Below, piece by piece: positions 1 through 6,311 of a stretch of 8,933 nucleotides of DNA. Location of the stretch: positions 1 through 8,933 of the forward strand of contig JAEWMO010000032.1 in NCBI GenBank assembly GCA_023457135.1. The letters are read 5' to 3'. The notes beneath the pieces are model-generated. The model searched no databases. It saw nothing but the letters and a program-made list of their open reading frames with translations, and was not told where the DNA came from. Each line of letters starts with the position of its first letter. Position 1 is the stretch's first letter. The DNA comes from Methanobacteriota archaeon. Its GTDB lineage: Archaea > Halobacteriota > Methanomicrobia > Methanomicrobiales > Methanoculleaceae. Both the position numbers and the translations under genes were made by a program.

Positions 1-789
1 GTTCGGGTAGGTGATGAAGCCGTGCCGGGTGAAGATCTCCTTTCCTTCCTCGGAGATGACGAACACGGTGAACTGCTCCGCCTCATCGGGGTGCTCGGAA
101 GAGGTCAGCACGCCGATAGGGACGATCTTCACCATGTTGTCCTTGTTCGGGATATAGATGAGGTCCATCTTCTCCGGCACGTAGAGGTCCTCCCAGATGA
201 TCCCGACGTCGGCTTGGCCCATGGAGATGTAGACCAGCAGTTCGTTCACCGTGCCGCTGCGCGTCACGACGTTCTTCTCCACGTCGGTGAGCAGTTTATT
301 CTTCTCCAGGAGCTTGTCGGTCAGCTGCCCGATGGCTGTGGCGGGGTTGTCGCCGAGGGCCACCCGGACGCCGGGCCTCGCCAGGTCTTCAAGGGACGTG
401 ATGTTCGCCGGGTTGCCCTTCGGGACGGCGATGACCGGGATGTGGTAGACGATGCAGTGCTCCTCCCTGACCAGCCCCATGCCGCGGGCCGAATCGAAGT
501 AAGCGGTCGCTCCCGGCATGTAGACGTCGCCCATCTGCGTCAGGTTCATCTGGGTGAGGAGAGTGTTCGATCCGCCGAAGATGAAGTTGATCGGGATGCC
601 GGTCCTGTTCGTGAAGGTCATCGCGATCTCGTCCATCGGTTCCCGCATGCCCGCGCCGCAGTAGACGAGCAGCTCGGGTTTTGTCGTGTCGGCCGCCGGC
701 GTATCGGCGGTGGTTCCGGTACATCCACACGCAAACGCGGCGGTTGCCGCAACAAGCAGTGCAGTGATGAGAAGCAGGTACGCTTTCAT
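1..789 (-). CDS. modA: Molybdate-type ABC transporter substrate-binding lipoprotein (ModA family), C-terminus cut by window edge
   Basis: The reading frame is open from the ATG at 789-787 to the window edge (263 codons, no stop). The N-terminus has Lys2, a hydrophobic stretch (residues 4-20) and a C21-G22-C23-T-G lipobox, so the protein is probably exported and lipid-anchored at C23 outside the membrane. The mature part reads as a type II periplasmic-binding fold: a first strand ELLVYCGAG (39-47), FGGSN (71-75) where ModA proteins contact the oxyanion, GDVYMPG (87-93), a hinge IPVIAVPKGNP (117-127), and ADVGIIWEDL (193-202) late in lobe 2. Family length is about 250-280 residues, so only a short tail is missing. 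The matching permease and ATPase would lie beyond the left edge. ModA family is clear, but molybdate rather than tungstate or sulfate as ligand is inferred. There is no Shine-Dalgarno site before the ATG and a TATA-like box lies about 26 bp upstream, so the mRNA may be leaderless. Confidence 0.82.
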   Translation of the reverse strand, partial: MKAYLLLITALLVAATAAFACGCTGTTADTPAADTTKPELLVYCGAGMREPMDEIAMTFTNRTGIPINFIFGGSNTLLTQMNLTQMGDVYMPGATAYFDSARGMGLVREEHCIVYHIPVIAVPKGNPANITSLEDLARPGVRVALGDNPATAIGQLTDKLLEKNKLLTDVEKNVVTRSGTVNELLVYISMGQADVGIIWEDLYVPEKMDLIYIPNKDNMVKIVPIGVLTSSEHPDEAEQFTVFVISEEGKEIFTRHGFITYPN

Positions 790-810
790 AGGGATTATTA
801 CTCAATGGGG

Positions 811-820
811 CAAAATAAGC
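811..820 (-). promoter_or_regulatory. Putative TATA box of modA
   Basis: On the minus strand this reads GCTTATTTTG, centred about 26 bp before the modA ATG. At the usual archaeal TATA-to-start distance, transcription would begin at or next to the ATG, giving a leaderless mRNA. This agrees with the lack of a ribosome binding site. The AT-rich stretch near 848 is an alternative TATA and would give a leader of about 30 nt. Confidence 0.45.
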
Positions 821-839
821 GTTTACATTCGCACCATTA

Positions 840-858
840 GTAATTTAAGTAAATTAAC
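840..858. promoter_or_regulatory. Candidate Mo/W operator, copy 1 (modA / MOT1 divergent promoter)
   Basis: The 19-mer GTAATTTAAGTAAATTAAC is partly dyad-symmetric: 6 of 9 half-site positions pair, with outer GT/AC. Nine of its 19 columns, including the terminal TTAAC, are identical in the elements at 4488-4506 and 7453-7471. It lies between the divergent modA and MOT1-type genes and could control both. Regulatory function is inferred. Confidence 0.5.
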
Positions 859-886
859 GGGACTTATTTGCTGAAAAATTAATCTG

Positions 887-900
887 AAAACATTTATTTC
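887..900 (+). promoter_or_regulatory. Putative TATA box of the MOT1-type transporter gene
   Basis: The AT-rich run AAAACATTTATTTC lies in a G+C-rich genome about 60 bp before the ATG at 959. It would place transcription start near 920 and give a leader of roughly 40 nt. The box at 863-869 (CTTATTT) is an alternative. Confidence 0.4.
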
Positions 901-958
901 CGGGGAGTACCCTTCCACAACTCCCAAAAAGGAGAGCAGACATAGAAAGAGAGTGCCT

Positions 959-2092
959 ATGGCGGAGAGCACCGGAATGGAGGAGCGCGGCATTCGATTT
1001 ACGCTTGAGGAGATCGCCGGAGCCGTCGGCGACTTCGGGACCATCTTCCCTATCCTGCTCGGTGTCGCGATCGTCTGCCCGGACGTGAACGTCAGCCACT
1101 TCTTCCTCTTCCTCGCCGCCTGGTTCATCATCACCGGGCTCTACTACCGCCTGCCCATCCCCATCGAACCGATGAAGGCGATCGGGGCCGTCGTCATCGC
1201 CGAAGGACTCTGTGCCGGCGAGATCGTGGCCTCGGGCCTCGTCGTCGGGGCGCTCTTCCTCGTCATCGGCCTCGTCGGCGGCATGGCCTGGCTTGAGGGC
1301 CGGATCCCCAGAAGCGTCATCCGCGGCGTCCAGGCAGGGCTCGCGCTCCTCCTTCTCCGGACGTCGCTCGGCTACATCGTCGCCGATCTCCTCGTTGCGG
1401 TGCTCGCGATCGCGGTCATCGTTGCCTTCTTCATCGCGTCGCAACGCACCCGTATCCCTGATATCTCTGCCCTGCTCGTCCTGATCATCGGGCTTGGCGC
1501 CGGGATAGCCGTGCAGGGGATGCCGCCGTTCCGCCTGATGCCCCTCCCCGCCCTCGTCCTCCCTATGTTCTCGGACTTCATCGCGGGCACCTGGGACCTT
1601 GTCCTCCCGCAGATCCCGCTCACGATCGCAAACGCCATCCTCGCGACGTCGCTCCTCACCTACGACCTCTTCCCGAAGAAGGGCGTCGACCCCGACAAAC
1701 TCTCGCGGACCATCGGGGCCATGAACCTGGTCTCGACGCCGTTCGGCGGTTTTCCGATGTGCCACGGGGCCGGGGGGCTCGCCGCCATGTACCGGTTCGG
1801 TGCGAGGACCGGGGGGGCGAACATCGTCGCCGGGATCTTCATCCTCATCTTCGCCGTCGCCTTCGCCCCGCCGGAGGTCCTGACGCTCATCCCCTTCGGG
1901 GTCTTCGGGGCGCTGCTGGTCTTCGTGGCGCTCGAGCTCGGGAAGCACAGCGCGAAGACGGACTCCTACCTGGTCACGGGGGTCATCGCCGTTCTCACCC
2001 TCGCGGTCGGCCTCACCATCGCCTTCATCGTCGGGATGGTCCTTGCCTACGTGCTGGAGCGGCGGGGGAGAGCGGGAACGGCCGGGCCCTGA
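959..2092 (+). CDS. MOT1-family molybdate (or sulfate) transporter
   Basis: This is a 377-residue integral membrane protein, nearly all hydrophobic helices with short polar loops. The hallmarks of the MOT1 molybdate transporter family, known from algae and plants and found in prokaryotes, are all visible. They are GDFGT (24-28) in the first helix region, PIEPMKAIGA (68-77), TIANAILATS (222-231), and the GGFPMCHGAGGL (263-274) and YRFGARTGG (278-286) signature. It is a single-component carrier unrelated to ABC importers. Molybdate is the most likely substrate given the neighbours, though family members are sometimes labelled sulfate transporters. The ATG at 959 was chosen; an in-frame GTG six bases upstream is possible and neither has a strong ribosome binding site. 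The gene is divergent from modA and shares its AT-rich regulatory gap. No STAS domain follows the membrane part, which separates it from classical SulP transporters. Confidence 0.85.
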   Translation: MAESTGMEERGIRFTLEEIAGAVGDFGTIFPILLGVAIVCPDVNVSHFFLFLAAWFIITGLYYRLPIPIEPMKAIGAVVIAEGLCAGEIVASGLVVGALFLVIGLVGGMAWLEGRIPRSVIRGVQAGLALLLLRTSLGYIVADLLVAVLAIAVIVAFFIASQRTRIPDISALLVLIIGLGAGIAVQGMPPFRLMPLPALVLPMFSDFIAGTWDLVLPQIPLTIANAILATSLLTYDLFPKKGVDPDKLSRTIGAMNLVSTPFGGFPMCHGAGGLAAMYRFGARTGGANIVAGIFILIFAVAFAPPEVLTLIPFGVFGALLVFVALELGKHSAKTDSYLVTGVIAVLTLAVGLTIAFIVGMVLAYVLERRGRAGTAGP

Positions 2093-2127
2093 CCCGACCT
2101 GTCGTATCGAGCCCCTGCCGGAGAAGG

Positions 2128-2136
2128 TTCTTATAC
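2128..2136 (+). promoter_or_regulatory. TATA box of the HEAT-repeat gene
   Basis: TTCTTATAC sits 36 bp after the MOT1-type gene stop. Transcription would start near 2158, just ahead of the GGAGG at 2162-2166. This supports an independent promoter and argues against the much longer upstream reading of the HEAT gene, which would begin inside the transporter gene. Confidence 0.55.
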
Positions 2137-2161
2137 CGGTGAGGCGTCATACGCCGGATCC

Positions 2162-2166
2162 GGAGG
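2162..2166 (+). promoter_or_regulatory. Shine-Dalgarno site deciding the HEAT gene start
   Basis: GGAGG lies 8 bases before a TTG codon at 2175. It is the only good ribosome binding site in the 5' part of this frame and so selects TTG as the start. Confidence 0.6.
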
Positions 2167-2174
2167 CGAAGAGA

Positions 2175-3119
2175 TTGGAGCGAGGAAGTTCTCTCACGGA
2201 GCAGCGGGGCGAGAAAAGGTATAACATCGATCTCCTGCGGGCCGAGAAGGACGTCAACGGCCTGATCGAGGCGCTCGGGAGCGATGATGGCCTGACCCGC
2301 CAGCGGGCCGCCCTGGCGCTCGGAGACCTCGGCGGACCGGGGGCGGCGGAACCGCTCATCCGGGCGCTCGGCGACCCGATGACGGCGGTCAGGGAGGCGG
2401 CGGCAGACTCGCTCGCCCTGCTCGGAGGCGCGGCGGTCGGGCCGCTCGTCGAACTGCTCGAGAACCCGGAGGCGTCGGGAAGATACGAGGAGGCCGGGGC
2501 TCCCGGAGGCACGGCGACCGTGATCGGGCCGGGCGGCCAGGCCTGGGAGGTCGAGACACGGCGCGACCTCAGGCGGGTCTACGCGGCCGCCATCCTCGGC
2601 GAGATCGCCGACCCCGCCGCGGTGACGCCGCTCGTCAGGGCGCTCCGGGGCGCGAGCGACGACCTCCGGTGCCAGGCATCGGGGGCGCTCGCGAAGTTCG
2701 GGAGCGATGCGGTCGAGCCGCTCACGGCGATGCTCACCGACCCGGACCCGGAGGTCCGGATCGTCGCGGCCGGCGTCCTCGGCGATACCGGCGATCCCGC
2801 GGCGGTCGGGCCCCTCATCGCGGCGCTCGGCGACGGGAACCCTGATGTCCGGGGAGCGGCGGGTGGCGCCCTCTTCCGGATAGGCGATGCCGCGGTCGAG
2901 CCCCTCGTCGCGGCGACGAAGGACGCCGACCGGAACGTCCGGCTCTACGCGGCGGGGGCGCTCAAGTACATCGGCAACCTTCAGGCGATCGATGCGCTGC
3001 AGGAACTCGCCCGGAGCGGGGATTCGGAGGAGAAGAGCGTCGCAGAGGACGCGATAGAAAAGATACGGATGGTCCGCGGCGAGGCTGCGCCGGAGCCCTC
3101 GCCGCCGACCTCCCGATAG
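2175..3119 (+). CDS. HEAT-repeat (PBS-lyase-type) protein
   Basis: This is a 314-residue soluble protein with no signal peptide, built almost wholly of short HEAT repeats of about 30 residues. Repeat units begin near residues 26, 57, 87, 147, 178, 209 and 239, each with the pattern A-V-x-PL-x-x-AL-x-D followed by VR-x-x-A-A-x-x-LG. An Arg-rich, Gly-rich insert (about 101-134) breaks the array between the third and fourth repeat. The C-terminus is a polar Pro-rich tail. Such proteins are protein-binding scaffolds common in Methanomicrobiales. The related bilin-lyase enzymes share the fold, but no phycobiliprotein context exists here, so enzymatic lyase activity is unlikely. The partner is unknown. 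The TTG start at 2175 is chosen because GGAGG precedes it and a TATA box lies 43 bp upstream. The frame stays open back to 2043 without support for an earlier start. It is convergent with hisD. Confidence 0.75.
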   Translation: MERGSSLTEQRGEKRYNIDLLRAEKDVNGLIEALGSDDGLTRQRAALALGDLGGPGAAEPLIRALGDPMTAVREAAADSLALLGGAAVGPLVELLENPEASGRYEEAGAPGGTATVIGPGGQAWEVETRRDLRRVYAAAILGEIADPAAVTPLVRALRGASDDLRCQASGALAKFGSDAVEPLTAMLTDPDPEVRIVAAGVLGDTGDPAAVGPLIAALGDGNPDVRGAAGGALFRIGDAAVEPLVAATKDADRNVRLYAAGALKYIGNLQAIDALQELARSGDSEEKSVAEDAIEKIRMVRGEAAPEPSPPTSR

Positions 3120-3123
3120 TCCA

Positions 3124-3130
3124 TTTTTTT
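3124..3130 (+). terminator. T-run terminator after the HEAT-repeat gene
   Basis: Seven consecutive T residues begin 5 bases after the TAG stop. Oligo-U tracts are sufficient terminators for archaeal RNA polymerase, and this is the longest T-run in the region. Confidence 0.55.
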
Positions 3131-3141
3131 GTCCGGGACGA

Positions 3142-3161
3142 CCGGAGCGGTCCCGCTCCGG
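3142..3161. terminator. Perfect 8-bp hairpin between convergent genes
   Basis: CCGGAGCG (3142-3149), loop GTCC, CGCTCCGG (3154-3161). It begins 7 bases after the hisD stop when read on the minus strand, and 12 bases past the T-run on the plus strand. It has no U-tract on the minus side, so it may be a 3'-end stabiliser of the hisD mRNA rather than a terminator. Confidence 0.4.
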
Positions 3162-3167
3162 GCTCCC

Positions 3168-4418
3168 TTATCCCCTTCTCCGCACCCGGACCGACTCTGC
3201 GTGGGCGTGGAGCCCCTCCGCGTCGGCGATCGTTTCCACGACGTCCCCGATGGCCTCGAGACCCTCCCGCGTGATCATCTGGACCGTCGAGCGCCGGCAG
3301 AAGTGGTTCACGTCGAGGCCGGAGTAGAAACTGGCATAGCCCGCCGTCGGGAGGACGTGGTTCGTCCCCGACGCGTAGTCGCCGCAGGCCACCGCTGCGT
3401 AGGGGCCGACGAAGATCGACCCGGCGCTCCGGATCCGGTTGAGGACGGAGAGCGGGTCGGCCACCTGGACCGAGAGGTGCTCGGGGGCGACCCCGTTGAC
3501 GATCTCCACCGCGTCGTCGATATCGCCGGCGACGATGTAGCCGGAGTGGTCGAGGGCCTTCGCGACGATCTCGCGGCGCTGTGCGGTCTCTGCCATCCGC
3601 TTCACCTCGGCCCCGACACGGTAGACGAGGGCCGTGTCGGTCGCGACGAGGACGCAGGCGGCGTTCGGGTCGTGCTCGGCCTGGGCGAGGATATCGGCCG
3701 CGATGAAGGTCGGGTTCGCCGTGCCGTCGGCGAGGATCGCGATCTCGCTTGGCCCCGCGGGGAAGTCGATCTCCGCCTCGTCCCGGAGGAGCATCTTCGC
3801 CGCGGTGACGTAGACGTTGCCCGGACCGACGATCTTTTCCACCCGCGGGATGGTTTCCGTCCCGATCGCCATCGCCGCGATCGCCTGGGCGCCGCCGACC
3901 CGGTAGATCTCGTCGACTCCCGCAATATCGAGCGCGACGAGGGTGATCGGGCTCGTCGGCGGCGGGGTGCAGCAGCAGATCTCCGCGACCCCTGCGACCT
4001 TCGCCGGAATGGTGCACATCAGCGCCGTCGAGGGGTAGGCCGCCCGCCCGCCGGGGACGTAGGCCCCGATCCGGGATAAGGGCGTCGTCTTGACGCCGAG
4101 GGTGATCCCGGGCTCCATCTCCTGAAGCCAGAGGTCGCGCCCGCGCTGCAGTTCGTGGAACCGGCTGATCCGGGCCTCCGCCTCCACCAGGCTCTCGACC
4201 AGTTGTGCGTCCACCTGGTCGTAGGCCGCCTCCCGCTCCTCGTCGGAGACGGCGATCTCCTCGAGATCGATCCCGTCAAACCTCTTCGTCAGGTCGAGGA
4301 GGGCCGCGTCGCCCTCCGCCCGCACCCTTCCGATGATCTCCGAGACCGGTCCCTTCACCCGGTCGAGGTCCGACCGCCGACCGGCAATCCAGGTCTCGAT
4401 ATCCAGCGCCTGCCACAT
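3168..4418 (-). CDS. hisD: Histidinol dehydrogenase (HisD)
   Basis: This cytoplasmic enzyme performs the last two steps of histidine synthesis, oxidising L-histidinol to histidine via the aldehyde with two NAD+ and a bound Zn2+. The 416 residues are full length (bacterial enzymes are about 430). Visible signatures are VPGGRAAYPS (121-130), VGPGNVYV (197-204), IDFPAGPSEIAIL (217-229) and GVAPEHLSVQ (309-318). By family comparison, E313 and H314 are the catalytic acid/base pair, and Q246, H249, D347 and H406 are the zinc ligands, so the enzyme should be active. Three consecutive cysteines (148-150) stand just before the TPPP loop, which is unusual. The ATG at 4418 has no Shine-Dalgarno site. 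A weak TATA-like CTTAACG (about 4444-4450, minus strand) would give a nearly leaderless mRNA. It stands alone among transporter genes, with no other his gene nearby. It is divergent from tupA and convergent with the HEAT-repeat gene. Confidence 0.96.
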   Translation of the reverse strand: MWQALDIETWIAGRRSDLDRVKGPVSEIIGRVRAEGDAALLDLTKRFDGIDLEEIAVSDEEREAAYDQVDAQLVESLVEAEARISRFHELQRGRDLWLQEMEPGITLGVKTTPLSRIGAYVPGGRAAYPSTALMCTIPAKVAGVAEICCCTPPPTSPITLVALDIAGVDEIYRVGGAQAIAAMAIGTETIPRVEKIVGPGNVYVTAAKMLLRDEAEIDFPAGPSEIAILADGTANPTFIAADILAQAEHDPNAACVLVATDTALVYRVGAEVKRMAETAQRREIVAKALDHSGYIVAGDIDDAVEIVNGVAPEHLSVQVADPLSVLNRIRSAGSIFVGPYAAVACGDYASGTNHVLPTAGYASFYSGLDVNHFCRRSTVQMITREGLEAIGDVVETIADAEGLHAHAESVRVRRRG

Positions 4419-4487
4419 GAGGAACAGGGTCGGCGGCGGGGAGCGTTAAGGTTTCGACCCCGCCATTGGCCGACAATCTTTAACCTG

Positions 4488-4506
4488 ATAATATGGTTTA
4501 GTTAAC
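4488..4506. promoter_or_regulatory. Candidate Mo/W operator, copy 2 (upstream of tupA)
   Basis: The 19-mer ATAATATGGTTTAGTTAAC ends 10 bp before the GGATAA at the tupA TATA region. It shares TAA at columns 2-4, T at 11 and TTAAC at 15-19 with the other two copies. A weaker inverted pair, TTAACC (4480-4485) and GGTTTA (4495-4500), overlaps it, and GTTTAGTTAAC (4496-4506) is itself partly palindromic. Confidence 0.45.
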
Positions 4507-4516
4507 TTGCTGGGTG

Positions 4517-4530
4517 GGATAAATATATAT
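4517..4530 (+). promoter_or_regulatory. tupA: TATA box of the tupABC operon
   Basis: GGATAAATATATAT is a strong archaeal TATA box whose AT core (4521-4530) is centred about 32 bp before the ATG at 4558. The predicted transcript start is only a few bases before the ATG, and no ribosome binding site is seen, so tupA is probably translated from a near-leaderless mRNA. The box also shows that an in-frame TTG at 4507 cannot be the start, because it lies upstream of the TATA box. Confidence 0.7.
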
Positions 4531-4532
4531 CT

Positions 4533-4541
4533 GCACAGTGC
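4533..4541. promoter_or_regulatory. Small dyad downstream of the tupA TATA box
   Basis: GCACAGTGC is a perfect inverted repeat around a central A, placed 2 bases after the TATA core. A similar CAC/GTG dyad (ACACTAGTGT, 7495-7504) has the same placement at wtpA. A protein bound here would block polymerase. Short length makes chance possible. Confidence 0.25.
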
Positions 4542-4557
4542 CTTAGAACGCGCTGCT

Positions 4558-5514
4558 ATGAAGACACCTACAGCTCTTCTGACGGCAGGCATCATCACGA
4601 TCCTGCTCATCCTCGCTCTCGGTGCGGGGTGCACAAGTCCGGCGCCCGGTGGGAACGATACCCCGACCGCCACGGGGACGGCCGCTCCCGGCGGCGGGGG
4701 GAACGTCCTGCGGATAGCCACCACGACGAGTCTCGAGAACACCGGGCTGCTCGCGGAGCTCGAACGGATCTACGAGGGTGAGACCGGTATGGACCTCCAG
4801 TTCATCGCCCAGGGCACCGGCCAGTCCATCGACTCCGGCAGGCGCGGCGACGTCGACCTGGTCCTCGTCCACGCCCCGGAACTTGAGCAGCAGTTCATCG
4901 ACGACGGATTCGGCATCGACCCGAAGTGTATCGCCTACAACTACTTCATCATCGTCGGCCCCGAGTCCGATCCGGCCGGGATCGCGAACATGGACCCGGT
5001 CGAGGCCTTCCGGACGATCTATCTCGCCGGCACGAACAACACCCCCGGCGTCAGCTTCGTCTCCCGCGGCGACAACTCCGGCACGCACAACCAGGAGAAG
5101 GTCCTCTGGGAGCAGGCCGGCTACGACTACGAGACCCAGATCGTGGACGCCGGGGCCTGGTACGTCGAGGCCGGCAAGGGCATGGGCGACACCCTGATCC
5201 TGGCAAACGAGCAGCAGGCATACACGCTCTCCGATGAGGGGACGTATCTCTCGTTCGCCGACCGGCTCAACCTCATGCCGGTCATCGCCGAGGGCGCGGA
5301 ACTCCTGAACCGCTACAGTGCGATCGCCGTCAACCCCGCCCAGCACCCCGGCGTGAACGCGGAGGGGGCCGCGGAGTTCATCAACTGGCTCACCACGAAC
5401 GAGACCAAGGAGATGATCGGGAACTTCGGCACCGAAGAGTTCGGCAAACCGCTCTTTACACCGCTCTATGCTCCCGAGTGCACCGAACCGCCGTTCAACT
5501 GCACCTGTGCGTGA
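4558..5514 (+). CDS. tupA: Tungstate ABC transporter substrate-binding lipoprotein TupA
   Basis: This 318-residue exported lipoprotein captures tungstate for the TupB/TupC importer. It has a positively charged start, a hydrophobic core (6-22) and a lipobox GAGC with the lipidated Cys at 25, followed by a Pro/Thr/Gly-rich linker to about residue 48. The binding domain starts LRIATTTSLENTGLL (51-65). The TTTS motif (55-58) and SRGDNSGTH (169-177) are the classic TupA oxyanion-binding signatures and separate it from ModA and WtpA. The ATG at 4558 gives a proper signal peptide. An in-frame TTG at 4507 would add 17 residues, but it lies upstream of the TATA box. The C-terminal tail, from about residue 304, carries three cysteines (308, 315, 317), which is odd for a protein with so few others. 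It is first gene of an apparent operon with tupB, 91 bp away. Preference for tungstate over molybdate is known for the family and inferred here. Confidence 0.9.
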   Translation: MKTPTALLTAGIITILLILALGAGCTSPAPGGNDTPTATGTAAPGGGGNVLRIATTTSLENTGLLAELERIYEGETGMDLQFIAQGTGQSIDSGRRGDVDLVLVHAPELEQQFIDDGFGIDPKCIAYNYFIIVGPESDPAGIANMDPVEAFRTIYLAGTNNTPGVSFVSRGDNSGTHNQEKVLWEQAGYDYETQIVDAGAWYVEAGKGMGDTLILANEQQAYTLSDEGTYLSFADRLNLMPVIAEGAELLNRYSAIAVNPAQHPGVNAEGAAEFINWLTTNETKEMIGNFGTEEFGKPLFTPLYAPECTEPPFNCTCA

Positions 5515-5591
5515 GACGTGACGGGAACAGGGATGTATTGGAGAGAGGAAAGACATTGAACGAGGGGATCGGCAGGGAGGCAGGGGCTCCT

Positions 5592-5599
5592 GAGGGTGA
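5592..5599 (+). promoter_or_regulatory. Shine-Dalgarno site of tupB
   Basis: GAGGGTGA lies 6 bases before the ATG at 5606 and closely resembles the archaeal GGAGGTGA consensus. It contrasts with tupA and wtpA, which lack one. This supports tupB being an internal operon gene translated by the leadered route. Confidence 0.6.
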
Positions 5600-5605
5600 A
5601 CCCGC

Positions 5606-6310
5606 ATGGTGAACGGCCTGAGTGAGAGCCCGATCGTGCAGGGGCTCATCGAAGCGATCGAACTCATCGTCACCCTCGACCCCCAGGTGGTGGAGATCAC
5701 CATCCGGTCGCTCTATGTCTCTCTCACCGCCACCTTCTTCGCCGCGCTGATTGCCCTCCCGCTCGGCGCGCTCATCTATTTCTACGAGTTCCGGGGGAAG
5801 CACGCAGTCGTCTCGACCCTGCAGACGTTGTACGCCCTCCCGACGGTTATCGTCGGCCTGCTCATGTTCCTTCTCCTCTCCAACGTCGGCCCCTTCGGAT
5901 TCCTCCGCCTCCTCTACACCCCCGGCGGCATGATCGCCACCCAGACGGTCCTCATCATACCGCTCCTGATGGGGCTGACGGTCTCGGCGCTCTCCGGGAT
6001 CGACCGGGACAAGCGCTACACGATCACCGCCCTCGGCGCGAGCAGGCTCCAGACGGTCATGACGATCATCGCGGAGGCGCGGTTCGCGGTCATGGCCGGC
6101 GTCCTCCTGGGCTTCGGTCGGGCGATCGCCGAGGTCGGGACTGTGATGATCGTCGGCGGGAACATCCGGGGCGCCACCCGCGTCCTCACCACGGCGATCG
6201 CGCTCAACACATCGATGGCAAACTACTCTCTCTCGATTGCACTCGGGATCATCCTTCTTGCGGTGGCGCTCGGGGTGAACATCGCCCTCTCCCTGGTGCA
6301 GCGGCGGTGA
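5606..6310 (+). CDS. tupB: Tungstate ABC transporter permease TupB
   Basis: This 234-residue integral membrane protein forms the tungstate channel, presumably as a homodimer. Hydrophobic segments lie at about 36-58, 70-92, 108-129, 160-184 and 207-229, giving the five or six helices expected of this short permease class. A cytoplasmic coupling loop of the EAA type spans about 141-160 (ALGASRLQTV then AEAR). It is followed by the well-conserved GFGRAIAEVGTVMIVGGN region (169-186) of molybdate, sulfate and tungstate permeases. The length matches TupB proteins. It starts 91 bp after tupA with a good ribosome binding site. Its stop is one base before the first ATG of the ATPase gene, so the two are surely co-transcribed. 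Confidence 0.9.
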   Translation: MVNGLSESPIVQGLIEAIELIVTLDPQVVEITIRSLYVSLTATFFAALIALPLGALIYFYEFRGKHAVVSTLQTLYALPTVIVGLLMFLLLSNVGPFGFLRLLYTPGGMIATQTVLIIPLLMGLTVSALSGIDRDKRYTITALGASRLQTVMTIIAEARFAVMAGVLLGFGRAIAEVGTVMIVGGNIRGATRVLTTAIALNTSMANYSLSIALGIILLAVALGVNIALSLVQRR

Positions 6311-6311
6311 T

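Noticed and set aside
22..840. Plus-strand open frame opposite modA
   Set aside because: It is the antisense shadow of the ModA frame, rich in His, Asp, Val and Arg, and it runs across the AT-rich promoter gap.
854..1948. Long minus-strand open frame of 364 codons opposite the MOT1-type gene
   Set aside because: Its translation is a string of Asp, Glu, Arg and Gly with no fold-like pattern, as expected antisense to a GC-rich hydrophobic membrane gene. The plus strand carries clear family motifs.
2043..2174. Upstream start of the HEAT-repeat gene inside the MOT1-type gene
   Set aside because: The upstream residues have no HEAT character, and a TATA box and GGAGG favour the TTG at 2175. An in-frame GTG at 2139 lies within the promoter.
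2962..4079. Long open frames on both strands overlapping hisD (minus 2962-4017, plus 3129-4079)
   Set aside because: Low-complexity Arg/Gly/Asp-rich translations in shadow frames of hisD, which has intact catalytic motifs.
4507..4557. Upstream TTG start for tupA adding 17 residues
   Set aside because: It would place the start codon upstream of the TATA box, and the ATG at 4558 begins a textbook lipoprotein signal peptide.
5533..5559. Eight-codon mini-frame between tupA and tupB
   Set aside because: It is too short and lacks a clear ribosome binding site. The gap is more simply an intra-operon spacer.
4543..5703. Minus-strand open frame of 386 codons opposite tupA
   Set aside because: Its composition is typical of an antisense shadow, and it crosses the tupA-tupB gap and the tupA start.
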